Source: Amycolatopsis eburnea
GTDB taxonomy: Bacteria > Actinomycetota > Actinomycetes > Mycobacteriales > Pseudonocardiaceae
Assembly (NCBI RefSeq): GCF_003937945.1
Contig: NZ_RSEC01000058.1
Location: 1 to 64,000 of the forward strand
Direction: 5' to 3'
DNA: 64,000 bases
Under the pieces are notes generated by a model, which was not told where the DNA came from, made no database searches, and was given only the letters and a program-made list of their open reading frames with translations. The position numbers were made by a program, and so were the translations under genes. Below, piece after piece: positions 52,750 through 61,136 of this stretch (positions are counted from its first letter, which is position 1; each line of letters opens with the position of its first letter).

Positions 52750-54023
52750 CGGAATCCCTCGACGCGGCACGGCCCGAAGTGGCCGAGGAGGAGGCCGAGT
52801 TCCGCTCGGTCGACGCGCAGATCTCCATGACGCTGGACGCCGCCGTCCGGCCCCGGCCGGTGCGGGTGGCGATCTCCGAGGCCCAGGGCCTGCTCTGCGC
52901 CGAGGAGGTCGTCGCCGAGCACGCGCTGCCCGGGTTCGACCAGGCCGCGATCGACGGGTACGCGGTGCGCAGCGTCGACGTGCGCACCGCCGGGCAGGAG
53001 CCGGTGCAGCTGCCGGTCGTCGGGGAGATCGCGGCGGGCTCGCGCCAGCCGCGGCGGCTCCAGCCCGGCCAGGCCGTGCGCGTCGACACCGGCGCGCCGC
53101 TGCCGACGCTCGCCGACGCCGTCGTCCCGCTCGCCTACACCGACGGGCACCAGGCCAAGGTCACCGTGCACCGCTCGGTGCCCTCCGCCGGGTACGTCCG
53201 GCGGGCGGGGGAGGACGTCCAGATCGGCGACGTCGCGGTGCGCAACGGCGACACCATCGGCTCGGCGCAGGTCGGCCTGCTCGCCGCGGTCGGCCGGGCG
53301 AAGGTGCTGGTCTACCCGCGGCCGCGCGTCTCGATCGTGTCGGTCGGCGACGAGCTGGTCGACATCGACCGGACGCCGTCGGTCGGGCAGGTCTACGACG
53401 TCAACTCCTACGCGCTGGCCGCGGCCGCGCGGGACGCGGGCGCCGAGGTCAGCCGGGTCGGCATCGTGTCGAGCGAGCCCAAGCGGCTGCGGGAGATCGT
53501 CGAGGGACGGCTCCTGATGTCGGAGATCGTGGTGGTCGCGGGCGGTGCCGGGGGCACCACCGGCGACGAGGTCCACGCCGCGCTGTCCGACCTCGGCCGG
53601 ATCGACCTGACCCGCGTCGCGATGCACCCCGGCTCGGTCCAGGGGTTCGGCAGGCTGGGGCCCGATTCGGTGCCGACCTTCCTGCTGCCCGGCAACCCGA
53701 TGAGCGCGCTGGTGGTGTTCGAGGTGCTCGTGCGGCCGCTGATCCGGGCGGCGCGCGGGACCCGCAACCCGCACCGGCGGATCGTCGGCGCGCGGCTGCT
53801 GTCGCCGATCACGTCGACCGAGGGACGGCGCGGTTTCCTGCGCGGCCAGCTGCTGCGCGACGAGGCCAACGGGGAGTACCTGGTCCAGCCGCTCGGCCAG
53901 TCCGGGGCGCACCTGCTCGCGTCGCTGGCCGAGGCGAACTGCCTGATCAACGTGCCGGAGGAGCTGACGGAGGTCGCGGCCGGCGAGCAGGTCCAGGTCA
54001 CCTTCCTGGCGCAACGGGCCTGA
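52746..54023 (+). CDS. moeA: MoeA-family protein, probable Glp (gephyrin-like)
   Basis: Gephyrin/MoeA-type protein of 425 residues. An N-terminal MoeA body (ALPGFDQAAIDGYAVRSVDV) is followed by a MogA-like domain (PRPRVSIVSVGDELVDIDRT, with VVVAGGAGGTTGDEV) and the C-terminal MoeA domain IV. The family normally inserts molybdate into molybdopterin. The copy in the galU-rimJ operon of corynebacteria (Glp) instead links FtsZ to a membrane receptor GlpR in cell division. A GlpR-like gene lies two genes downstream here, so this is probably Glp. The usual GGTS-type motif reads GGAG, which may mean weak or lost catalysis. Confidence 0.9.
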   Translation: MTESLDAARPEVAEEEAEFRSVDAQISMTLDAAVRPRPVRVAISEAQGLLCAEEVVAEHALPGFDQAAIDGYAVRSVDVRTAGQEPVQLPVVGEIAAGSRQPRRLQPGQAVRVDTGAPLPTLADAVVPLAYTDGHQAKVTVHRSVPSAGYVRRAGEDVQIGDVAVRNGDTIGSAQVGLLAAVGRAKVLVYPRPRVSIVSVGDELVDIDRTPSVGQVYDVNSYALAAAARDAGAEVSRVGIVSSEPKRLREIVEGRLLMSEIVVVAGGAGGTTGDEVHAALSDLGRIDLTRVAMHPGSVQGFGRLGPDSVPTFLLPGNPMSALVVFEVLVRPLIRAARGTRNPHRRIVGARLLSPITSTEGRRGFLRGQLLRDEANGEYLVQPLGQSGAHLLASLAEANCLINVPEELTEVAAGEQVQVTFLAQRA

Positions 54024-54691
54024 TGAACTCCGTGTCCGGCGTGTCCTACCCGGTCGAGAGCAGGCACCCGGGCTGGCCGGCACGGCTCGGCCCGCTGCGG
54101 GTGCCGGCCGGGGTGGTCGCGATCCGGCCGGTCCGGCTGCGCGACGCGGGCGAGTGGAGCCGGATCCGGCTCCGGGACCGGGCGCACCTCGAGATGTGGG
54201 AGCCGACCGGCGTCGGCCCGTGGCCGGAACGCAACGCCTTCTGGTCATGGCCGTCGCAGTGGGCGGCGCTGCGTTCGCTCGCTCGGCGTGGTCAGTGCCT
54301 GCCGTTCACGATCACCCTCGACGGGCGACTCGCCGGTCAGATCACTGTGGGTAACGTCATCCGGGCGTCGCTGCGGTCCGCCTGGATCGGCTACTGGGTG
54401 TCGTCCGAAGTGGTCCGCGGCGGGGTCGCGACAGCCGCCGTCGCGCTCGTCACCGACCATGCCTTCGGCCCGGCCGGGCTGCACCGGCTGGAGGCCACCG
54501 TGCGGCCGGAAAACACGGCCAGCCTGCGGGTGCTCACCAAGGCGGGCTACCGGCAAGAAGGCCTGTTCGAGCGCTACCTCGACGTCGCCGGCGCCTGGCG
54601 GGACCACTACTGCTTTGCCGTCACGCGCGAGGAGACCGGGCCAGGGCTGGTGTCCCGGCTGGTTGCCGCGGGCCGCGCCGACCACGCCTGA
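54023..54691 (+). CDS. rimJ: GNAT acetyltransferase, RimJ-like
   Basis: A 222-residue GNAT N-acetyltransferase of the RimJ/RimL type. After a family N-terminus (GVVAIRPVRLRDAGEWSRIR), the acetyl-CoA motif is seen as WIGYWVSSEVVRGGVATAAV, followed by HRLEATVRPENTASLRVLTK and GYRQEGLFERYLDVAGAWRD. It acetylates N-termini of ribosomal or other proteins. The ATG overlaps the moeA stop by one base (TGATG). Corresponds in position to Rv0995. Confidence 0.94.
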   Translation: MNSVSGVSYPVESRHPGWPARLGPLRVPAGVVAIRPVRLRDAGEWSRIRLRDRAHLEMWEPTGVGPWPERNAFWSWPSQWAALRSLARRGQCLPFTITLDGRLAGQITVGNVIRASLRSAWIGYWVSSEVVRGGVATAAVALVTDHAFGPAGLHRLEATVRPENTASLRVLTKAGYRQEGLFERYLDVAGAWRDHYCFAVTREETGPGLVSRLVAAGRADHA

Positions 54692-54853
54692 CCGTGATTA
54701 CCCACCTGGGTCAGTGGCCGCGTTACCACATGCTGTGAGATTCACCTAATCCGGTGAGGCATTTCCGTGATCGAACCCGGCGAGCCTCCGCCCGATCTGT
54801 TACTCCTGTGACTAGCGTGATTTCAGGTGAAGGATCGGGGGAGGTGACGGGAG

Positions 54854-55699
54854 ATGCCCAGCTCCGTGATCATCGTCGCGCTCGCCGCGGCATGGCTCGT
54901 CGTTCTCGTGCCCATGGTCGCGCGCAAGCGGCAGCAGGTCGCGAGGACGGCCGACTCCGCGCTCGCGGCCAGGGTCGTGCGCAGTGGTGGTGGACGCAAC
55001 GAAGACCGGGAGGAATTCGCCATGTCCGAGAGTCCCGAGAAGTCCCGGCCGTCGGTCGAGGACGACCTCGCGGAACTCGAAGCGGACCTCGAGCTCGAGG
55101 ACGACTTCGAGGACCCGGAACCCGAGCCCGAGCCGCTCCCGCAGCCGAAGCGCGGCTCGCGGCCGGAACGCGACCGGCCCGGCTACCGCCCGGGCCGAGG
55201 CGGCTTCGACCCCGAAGCGGCGGAGATCGCGGCCCGCGCGAAGTACGGCTTCCGGCAGCGGGTCGTCGTCATCCTGCTCGTGATCGCGGTCGTGACGGCC
55301 GCGGTGGCCGGCTTCCTCGTCCCGCTGGTCTGGTGGGGCCACGCGCTCGTCGACGTCGCGCTCGTCGGGTACCTCGTGTACCTGCGCCGCCAGGTGCGCA
55401 TCGAGGAGGAGATCCGGCAGCGCCGCCTGGCGCGGTTCAACAGCACTCGTGCGCCTCGTCGCGCTTCTTCGGCTTCGGTTCCGGTGGAGGAGTCCGCGCC
55501 GGTCGAAGAGGAGGAGGACCGCGCCGAAGCCGTCGAGGTCGTCGAGCCGGTCCGCCGCGAGGTCGTCGAGCGGCGCCCGTCCCCGACTTCGCGGATCCGG
55601 CGCAGCGCGGTGGTCGTGGACCTCGACGACGAGGACCCGGCGTTCGAGGAGCTGGACGAGCCCGGGACCGGGCCTTATCGGCGTGCGGTGGGAGAGTGA
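54854..55699 (+). CDS. GlpR-like transmembrane protein
   Basis: A 281-residue membrane protein. An N-terminal helix (SSVIIVALAAAWLVVLVPMV) is followed by KRQQ and a long acidic disordered stretch (PEKSRPSVEDDLAELEADLE). Two further helices lie near residues 137-185, then a charged cytosolic tail with Arg/Glu-rich segments. It occupies the place of Rv0996, the gene after rimJ. In corynebacteria the corresponding protein GlpR is the membrane receptor of Glp in division and polar growth. Assignment rests on position and layout. GGGGGAGGTG lies before the ATG. Confidence 0.75.
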   Translation: MPSSVIIVALAAAWLVVLVPMVARKRQQVARTADSALAARVVRSGGGRNEDREEFAMSESPEKSRPSVEDDLAELEADLELEDDFEDPEPEPEPLPQPKRGSRPERDRPGYRPGRGGFDPEAAEIAARAKYGFRQRVVVILLVIAVVTAAVAGFLVPLVWWGHALVDVALVGYLVYLRRQVRIEEEIRQRRLARFNSTRAPRRASSASVPVEESAPVEEEEDRAEAVEVVEPVRREVVERRPSPTSRIRRSAVVVDLDDEDPAFEELDEPGTGPYRRAVGE

Positions 55700-55713
55700 C
55701 CCCCCTGCGGAAG

Positions 55714-55747
55714 GTGCTCGTAGGGCACTGCTAAGCTCTACGAGCAC
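55714..55747 (+). terminator. Hairpin between glpR-like gene and tRNA-Ala
   Basis: Perfect 10-bp arms GTGCTCGTAG (55714-55723) and CTACGAGCAC (55738-55747) with a 14-base loop, 15 bp after the GlpR-like stop and 6 bp before the tRNA. It may terminate the upstream operon; the loop also contains TAAGCT, a possible -10 box for the tRNA. Confidence 0.6.
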
Positions 55748-55753
55748 AACCAA

Positions 55754-55826
55754 GGGGCTGTAGCGCAGTTGGTAGCGCGTCTCGTTCGCATCGAGAAGGT
55801 CAGGGGTTCGATTCCCCTCAGCTCCA
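55754..55826 (+). tRNA. tRNA-Ala (anticodon CGC)
   Basis: A 73-nt cloverleaf. The acceptor GGGGCUG pairs with CAGCUCC and includes the G3:U70 wobble that marks alanine tRNAs. The D arm contains TAGCGCAGTTGGTAGCGC, the anticodon stem TCTCG/CGAGA holds the loop TTCGCAT (anticodon CGC), and the T arm has GGTTCGATTCC. The CCA end is not encoded. Confidence 0.96.
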
Positions 55827-55835
55827 CAGATTGCA

Positions 55836-55866
55836 GGCTCGTGCTCACGGAGAGCGCGAGCCTTTT
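55836..55866 (+). terminator. Terminator after tRNA-Ala
   Basis: GGCTCGTGCTC (55836-55846) and GAGCGCGAGCC (55852-55862) pair with one G:U, loop of 5, followed by TTTT. A typical rho-independent terminator 10 bases after the tRNA. Confidence 0.85.
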
Positions 55867-56042
55867 CTGTTCCGCGTGTCTTGTGGGGGCAAGCCCCCGA
55901 ACTCCCACGCGTGGTTGCGTTGATCTGATTGGTGTTCGGCAGCGAACGCGTGAGTACACCTCCGCGCCGCTGCTTTCCGGCGCCGTAACGCCCGTGCGGA
56001 TCGGGGAGACTTTTCCCGAGAGGCGACGCGAAGGAGCGGGTG

Positions 56043-58565
56043 GTGGCGGTCGGGGAGTCTGCCGAGGGGCACGCGGGGAAGCCGCCGGCGCGGCGGGTTT
56101 TCCTCAGTCACACCAGTGAGCTGGACGAGTTGCCGAAGCCGCGGTCGTTCGTGGCGGCGGCGAAGGACGCGGTGGCCGCGGCCGGGGATGCGGTGGTGGA
56201 CATGTCCGCGTTCACCGCCCGGGACGCGACTCCGGAGCAGCTGGACCGGGAGATGCTGGCCGAGGCTGACATCTACGTGCTGATCGCGGGTTTCCGGTAC
56301 GGCATGCCGGTGCGTGGCCGTCCGGAGGTTTCCTACACCGAGCAGGAATTCGAGATCGCCACCGTCGCCGGTATGGAGCGGCTCGTTTTCGTGGTGGCCG
56401 AGGGGGCTGAGGGGCCGTCGGAGTTGTTCCGGGATCTGCAGTACGGGGCCCGGCAGGAAGCGTTTCGGAAACGGTTGCCGGACAGCGGTCTCACGATCAC
56501 CATGGTGTCCTCGCCCGGCGAACTGGCCACCAAGCTGGAGCGGGCGCTGACCCGGGTGCGACGTCCCGGGCAGGAGTCGAAGCTCGTCGGGCGGATCTGG
56601 AACATTCCTGCCCGCAGGGTCAAGTTCACCGGTCGAGACGGATTGCTGACGCGGCTGCGGGAGTCGTTGTGCGCGGGGCAGCCGGCGGTGGTGCACGCGC
56701 TGAACGGGATGGGCGGGGTCGGCAAGACCACCACCGCCATCGAATACGCTCATCGCCACGCCGCGGACTACGACGTGGCCTGGTGGATTCCCGCCGAAGA
56801 CCCCGACCTCGTCGCCGGCCACCTGGCCGACCTCGCCCGGGCCTTGGACCTGGCTGCCGGCCAGGACGCACCCGCTGTCCTGCTGGCTCGGTTGCGCGGG
56901 GCACTGCAGTCGCGCGGGCGGTGGCTGCTGGTCTTCGACAACGCCGAGGATCCCGCCGTCCTGCGGCCGCTGCTGCCCGGCGGCGACGGGCACGTCATCA
57001 TCACCTCTCGCAACCCCGACTGGGACGACATCGGCACCGCGCTCCCGGTGCGGGAGTTCATCCGTTCCGAGTCGGTCGAGCTGTTGTGTACCCGCTGTCC
57101 CGGGCTTGCCCACTCCGACGCCGGACGCATCGCCGAGGCCCTCGGTGACTTGCCGCTGGCGGTCAACCAGGCAGCGCGCCTCATGGCGACCACCGGCTTG
57201 ACCGCCAAGGACTACCTCGAACTACTCGACGAGCGCGTCCACGACTTGATGGCTCGCCGTGAGCAGGGCAGCAGCTACCCCGTCTCGCCGGCCGCGGCGT
57301 GGACGGTGTCGTTCGACCAGCTCGGCCGCGATCACCCCGCCGCATTGCACACGTTGACGTTGGTCGCGTGGCTGGCTCCCGAACCGGTTCCGTTCACCCT
57401 GCTCACGCACCAGAACGGCGACGCCAGGGTGATTCCGCGAGATCCACTGGCCTTCGCCGACATCACGACCACCCTGCGCACGCGCGGGATGGCCGAAGTC
57501 ACCACCACGACGATCCAGCTCCACCGGGTCCCCGCCGCACTCTTGCGGGCACGCACCCGCGACGACGTCATCGCCGAGGGCGACCCGGACTCGACCTGGC
57601 CGGTCACCGCAGTCCGGCTGCTCTGCGCCGCCCTGCCCGACAACCCCTGGAGCAACCCGCCGAGCTGGCCGCGCTGGTGGGAGCTTCTCCCGCACCTGCT
57701 CCTCGTGTGCGACCCCGAACGCGCGTGGCAGCCGGTGACAGCGGAAGTCGCCTGGCTGCTCGATCGCACCGCGACCTTCCTGCAAACCCGTGGCGACCCG
57801 CGGGCCGCACTGCCCTTGTTCGAGCGGGCCTACGCACTGCGCAGGAACCTCCTTGGTGACGACCATCCCGACACCCTCAACTCCGCCAACAACCTCGCCG
57901 TCGACCACCAGGACTTGGGTGGGTTCCAGCGGGCGAGGGAATTGGATGAGGACACCCTTGAGCGTCGCAAACGCGTGCTGGGCGACGACGACCCCGACAC
58001 CCTCAATTCCGCCACCAACCTCGCCATCGATCTCAGGGAGCTGGGTGAGCACCAGCGCGCCAGGGAATTGGATGAGGACACTTTCGAGCGTTCCAAGCGC
58101 CTTCTGGGCGATGACGACCCCAGCACCCTGAATTCCGCCTGCAACCTCGCCATCGATCTCAGCTGGCTGGGCGAGTACGAGCGGGCCAGGGAATTGGACG
58201 AGGACACCCTCGAGCGTTCCAAGCGCCTGCTGGGCGAAAACCATCCCGATACCTTGACTTCCGCGAGCAATCTGGCGCACGACCTCAGGGGGCTGGGCGA
58301 GTACCGGCAAGCTCGTGAGCTGGATGAGGACACGCTGGATCGCCGCCGGCGTGTCCTCGGCGACGACCATCCCGACACCTTGACTTCCGCGAGCAATCTG
58401 GCGCACGACCTCAGGGGGCTGGGCGAGTACCGGCAAGCTCGTGAGCTGGATGAGGACACGCTGGATCGCCGCCGGCGTGTCCTCGGCGACGACCATCCCG
58501 ACACCCTGACTTCCGCGAACAATCTCGCGCATGACCTCAGGGCGCTGGACGAGGTCCGAGAATGA
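56043..58565 (+). CDS. STAND protein: DUF4062, NB-ARC ATPase, TPR repeats
   Basis: An 840-residue signal-transduction ATPase. The N-terminal DUF4062/TIR-like domain (about 15-165) begins RRVFLSHTSELDELPKPRSF with a YVLIAGFRYGMPV core. The NB-ARC domain has Walker A GMGGVGKTTTA near 222 and Walker B WLLVFDNAED near 297. From about 585 to the end there are six to seven 42-residue kinesin-light-chain-like TPR units of the form DDHPDTLNSANNLAVD. The last complete units are identical at DNA level. This layout suits a sensor that oligomerises on ligand binding, with the N-terminal domain as effector; a phage-defence role is plausible but unproven. GTG 56043 lies six bases after AAGGAG. Confidence 0.85.
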   Translation: MAVGESAEGHAGKPPARRVFLSHTSELDELPKPRSFVAAAKDAVAAAGDAVVDMSAFTARDATPEQLDREMLAEADIYVLIAGFRYGMPVRGRPEVSYTEQEFEIATVAGMERLVFVVAEGAEGPSELFRDLQYGARQEAFRKRLPDSGLTITMVSSPGELATKLERALTRVRRPGQESKLVGRIWNIPARRVKFTGRDGLLTRLRESLCAGQPAVVHALNGMGGVGKTTTAIEYAHRHAADYDVAWWIPAEDPDLVAGHLADLARALDLAAGQDAPAVLLARLRGALQSRGRWLLVFDNAEDPAVLRPLLPGGDGHVIITSRNPDWDDIGTALPVREFIRSESVELLCTRCPGLAHSDAGRIAEALGDLPLAVNQAARLMATTGLTAKDYLELLDERVHDLMARREQGSSYPVSPAAAWTVSFDQLGRDHPAALHTLTLVAWLAPEPVPFTLLTHQNGDARVIPRDPLAFADITTTLRTRGMAEVTTTTIQLHRVPAALLRARTRDDVIAEGDPDSTWPVTAVRLLCAALPDNPWSNPPSWPRWWELLPHLLLVCDPERAWQPVTAEVAWLLDRTATFLQTRGDPRAALPLFERAYALRRNLLGDDHPDTLNSANNLAVDHQDLGGFQRARELDEDTLERRKRVLGDDDPDTLNSATNLAIDLRELGEHQRARELDEDTFERSKRLLGDDDPSTLNSACNLAIDLSWLGEYERARELDEDTLERSKRLLGENHPDTLTSASNLAHDLRGLGEYRQARELDEDTLDRRRRVLGDDHPDTLTSASNLAHDLRGLGEYRQARELDEDTLDRRRRVLGDDHPDTLTSANNLAHDLRALDEVRE
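58253..58504 (+). repeat. Perfect 126-bp tandem duplication in the STAND gene
   Basis: Positions 58253-58378 and 58379-58504 are identical base for base, each encoding one 42-residue TPR unit. The units before and after differ at many third positions, so this is a recent unit duplication or gene conversion. Confidence 0.95.
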
Positions 58566-58586
58566 CGAATCCGTGGAGACGGTGCG

Positions 58587-59780
58587 TCAGCTGGTGGCGG
58601 GTTGGAGGACCTTCGGATTCTCCGGTGGCTGCGTAGCCGTGTACGCACGGCCCACCCGGACCAGCCACTCGATGTCGTCGTCCAGGTCCGTTGCCTCCAG
58701 GCGCTCCAGGCGGCTCGCGCCGGATTCCTCGTTCGCCGCCCAGCCCGCCGACTTCGCGGCCAAGGCCGCGCGGAGGGACCAGGCCGCTTCGACCGCCAAG
58801 CGCCTCACGTCCGTGTCGACCCTCGTGTTGTTGTGCGGTACGTAAGGGCGCAACGCTCGCCAGGAGTCCCGGATTTCGATCACCCTGCGGCCCAGGAGGT
58901 AGCGCATCTCCTCGACGCGGAGGTAGGCGCGGCGGGGGACCTTGCCGGTCAGGAGGCTCACGTCGGGGAACGCTTGGTTGAGGTCCCGCCAGAGACTGCC
59001 CAGCGCCTGGTACGACCGGACGTCGCGCCACCAGGTCGTCACGTTCTTGCACTGGGCGGCCAGGGATGGGATCAGCAGGCCCAGGACGATCCCGATCGTG
59101 CCGAGGCGGCTGACGACGCCCAGGGCGACCTCCCAGGCCATCGGGTCGTAGCCCAGCATCAGGGCGGGGACCGAGATCAGGCGGCCGGCGATGACCAGGA
59201 GATCGGCGCCCGCGCCGATCATCGTCACGAACAGGCCGCGCCGGAGCCACGTGTCCCGGCTCAGGCGGGCGTAGGGCCAGCAGAGCCTGAGCAGCACCGT
59301 GAGGCCGTGGCCGAAGCCCAGCTCGAAGACCAGCAGGTACGCGATCACCATCGGGCGGTTCGCGTTCTGGACGAGGTATTCCGTGCCGTCCGGGGTCTTC
59401 ACCGCCGCCGCGATCCAGAGGGCGATCATCACCGCTCCGACGGCCGAGCCGCGGGCGATCACCGCTCGGCGCTTGCGCCTGGCGTCCGCCGGGGAATTGG
59501 ACCACGTGATCACCGCGACCAGGAGCGCCGGGCTCAGGACGACCGCGGCCAGGAGTTCCATGACCAGGGTCGACAGGTTCGGCAGGCCCGTGCGGAGCTC
59601 GAGGGCCTCGCTGATCCCCGGTGACGTCACGGTCCAGGCGATCGCGCCCGAGGCGAAGACGGCGAGCAGCGCCATCGTCGCCGGGTCGCGGCGGGCCTTG
59701 GACGAAGTCAGGAGCTTGTAGACGAGTGCGATGAAGCAGAACGCCGCCATCGCGGGTCTGGTGGCTTCCAGCAGATCCAT
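58587..59780 (-). CDS. Multi-TM protein, MAB_1171c-type putative transporter
   Basis: A 397-residue membrane protein with about seven helices in the first 240 residues, followed by a cytosolic helical domain (QALGSLWRDLNQAFPDVSLL, then EEMRYLLGRRVIEIRDSWRA). The layout matches the actinobacterial family labelled MAB_1171c putative transporter. It ends an operon-like group with the ImmA/IrrE-like and EspR-like genes, a combination I recall from other actinomycetes. ATG 59780 is preferred to a TTG at 59822 because it begins just before the first helix. Function unknown. Confidence 0.75.
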   Translation of the reverse strand: MDLLEATRPAMAAFCFIALVYKLLTSSKARRDPATMALLAVFASGAIAWTVTSPGISEALELRTGLPNLSTLVMELLAAVVLSPALLVAVITWSNSPADARRKRRAVIARGSAVGAVMIALWIAAAVKTPDGTEYLVQNANRPMVIAYLLVFELGFGHGLTVLLRLCWPYARLSRDTWLRRGLFVTMIGAGADLLVIAGRLISVPALMLGYDPMAWEVALGVVSRLGTIGIVLGLLIPSLAAQCKNVTTWWRDVRSYQALGSLWRDLNQAFPDVSLLTGKVPRRAYLRVEEMRYLLGRRVIEIRDSWRALRPYVPHNNTRVDTDVRRLAVEAAWSLRAALAAKSAGWAANEESGASRLERLEATDLDDDIEWLVRVGRAYTATQPPENPKVLQPATS

Positions 59781-59860
59781 CCCGAGCGTCCCCCAGCTGG
59801 TCGTCGAGCGCCGGTCCTCCAAACTACGGTGGGACGCTCAGTCGTGGTAGCCCTTCCCGG

Positions 59861-60409
59861 TCACGTGAGCGACCGCCGGATGCGGTCGAGGATGCCGTCG
59901 GCCGACGCCGGGTCCGCGGTCTCGGGCGCCTCGCGCAGGCGGTCCTGGATGATCGTGGCCATCATTTCCGCTTCCTGCTCCTGGCGTTCGGTGTACCCGG
60001 AGCGGCCGAGCAGGTCCTGGACGAGGCTCGGGTCCAGGTCGGGGAAGAGCAGCTGGGTCGTGACGCTGCTGGCGGCGGAAACCCCGCGGTGGCCGTAGAT
60101 CATGTGCCCGAGCTCGTGCGCGATGATGTGGTGCTGGTGCGGCCGGCTCGCCGCCGCCTCGTAGGTGATGAAGTCGGCCTCCGGCGTGGACAGCCACAGC
60201 CCGCACGGGTCGGACGGCCGGATCGTCACCGGCAGCACGTGCAGCGGGATCCCCCGCTTGGCGCTCAGCGCGTCCGCGAACTCGACGACATCGCGGCACG
60301 GCGGCAGGTGCAGGGACTCGAGCTTGCGCTTGGCGGCCCGTCGCATCGCCGGCAGCGACACGACGTCGAACGGTTGATGGCGGCTTCGGCGGTCCACGTC
60401 TGCCCTCAT
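59861..60409 (-). CDS. ImmA/IrrE-type metallo-endopeptidase-like protein
   Basis: A 182-residue protein with the zinc-protease motif HHIIAHELGHMIYGH near residues 93-107 (HExxH as HELGH). An N-terminal segment typical of ImmA/IrrE partners precedes it (REVVEFAD-like helix CRDVVEFADALSAKRGIPLH). Such proteins often cleave a neighbouring XRE-type repressor. The EspR-like gene lies 25 bp upstream in the same direction and is the obvious candidate substrate or partner. No strong ribosome site fixes the start; the ATG at 60346 is an alternative. Confidence 0.82.
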   Translation of the reverse strand: MRADVDRRSRHQPFDVVSLPAMRRAAKRKLESLHLPPCRDVVEFADALSAKRGIPLHVLPVTIRPSDPCGLWLSTPEADFITYEAAASRPHQHHIIAHELGHMIYGHRGVSAASSVTTQLLFPDLDPSLVQDLLGRSGYTERQEQEAEMMATIIQDRLREAPETADPASADGILDRIRRSLT

Positions 60410-60434
60410 GTCGGGTCCGGTGTTCGACGCACCC

Positions 60435-60839
60435 TCAGCGTCGCGTCTGCATTCGACCGATCTCTTCGATCATACGCGACATGAACTCCCGGCCGGAGCT
60501 GTCGAGTTCGAGCGCGCGCAGCGTGATGTTGCGGATGTCGGCATTGCGCAACGCGGCGATCAACGCCAGCTGCGAGTCCACCCGTTCGGACGTCTCGTCG
60601 TCGAAGAAATACGCGGGCGGCACCCGGAAGAAGGACGCCAGCGCCTCGAGGTGGCGCTTGGTCGGGTTGTCCCGCTGACCGGTCCGCAGTTGCCAGACGT
60701 AGGTCTTGGAAAACGTGCCGCCGACCATCTCCGCGCAGCCCTTGGCCACCTCGTCGTTGCTGTACTCGCGGCCGAGCGGCTGGACCGTCTCGAACAGCTT
60801 CTCGATCTTGGCTGCCAGGGAAGGAGCTGGGGTGGTCAC
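60435..60839 (-). CDS. EspR-like helix-turn-helix regulator
   Basis: A 134-residue protein with the same size and layout as mycobacterial EspR. The N-terminal helix-turn-helix is SLAAKIEKLFETVQPLGREY ... TYVWQLRTGQRDNPTKRHLE with the following FFRVPPAYFFDD. The C-terminal dimerisation helix ends FMSRMIEEIGRMQTRR. EspR is a nucleoid-associated regulator of secretion and cell-wall genes. GTG 60839 begins at the family N-terminus, with GAGGAG ten bases upstream; the longer frame is rejected. It is divergent from the StrR-like gene and leads a group with a protease and a membrane protein. Confidence 0.88.
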   Translation of the reverse strand: MTTPAPSLAAKIEKLFETVQPLGREYSNDEVAKGCAEMVGGTFSKTYVWQLRTGQRDNPTKRHLEALASFFRVPPAYFFDDETSERVDSQLALIAALRNADIRNITLRALELDSSGREFMSRMIEEIGRMQTRR

Positions 60840-60901
60840 GGCACTAACGCTCCTCTGGAGGTCGCTGTCATGGACAGAGCATAGCCTGCTGGTCACGATA
60901 G

Positions 60902-60930
60902 TTGACGCGAACCGAGGTGCGTCGTAGGCT
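60902..60930 (+). promoter_or_regulatory. Candidate promoter of the StrR-like gene
   Basis: TTGACG (60902-60907), 17-bp spacer, TAGGCT (60925-60930) fits a vegetative promoter pointing to the StrR-like gene, leaving a leader of about 200 nt. Apart from this and a possible minus-strand TATGCT box near 60877, the 297-bp divergent gap 60840-61136 shows nothing else. Confidence 0.5.
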
Positions 60931-61136
60931 CCAGGTGTTCGCTGGTGTGACCGACAGGGCAGCATCGGTCATCTGAGTTTACCCGGCCGTCGCCCTCGGG
61001 AGGATGCGTCTTGGCGGGGAACACCGGTTTTCCACACGATAGGTTCGTTCGGTCGCCGTGACAACGGAGTCGAGCAGAATCGGCACGCGGCGCGGTTGTC
61101 ATCGGGCGGAGCGGCTTTCGCATCCGGGGGGATCCC

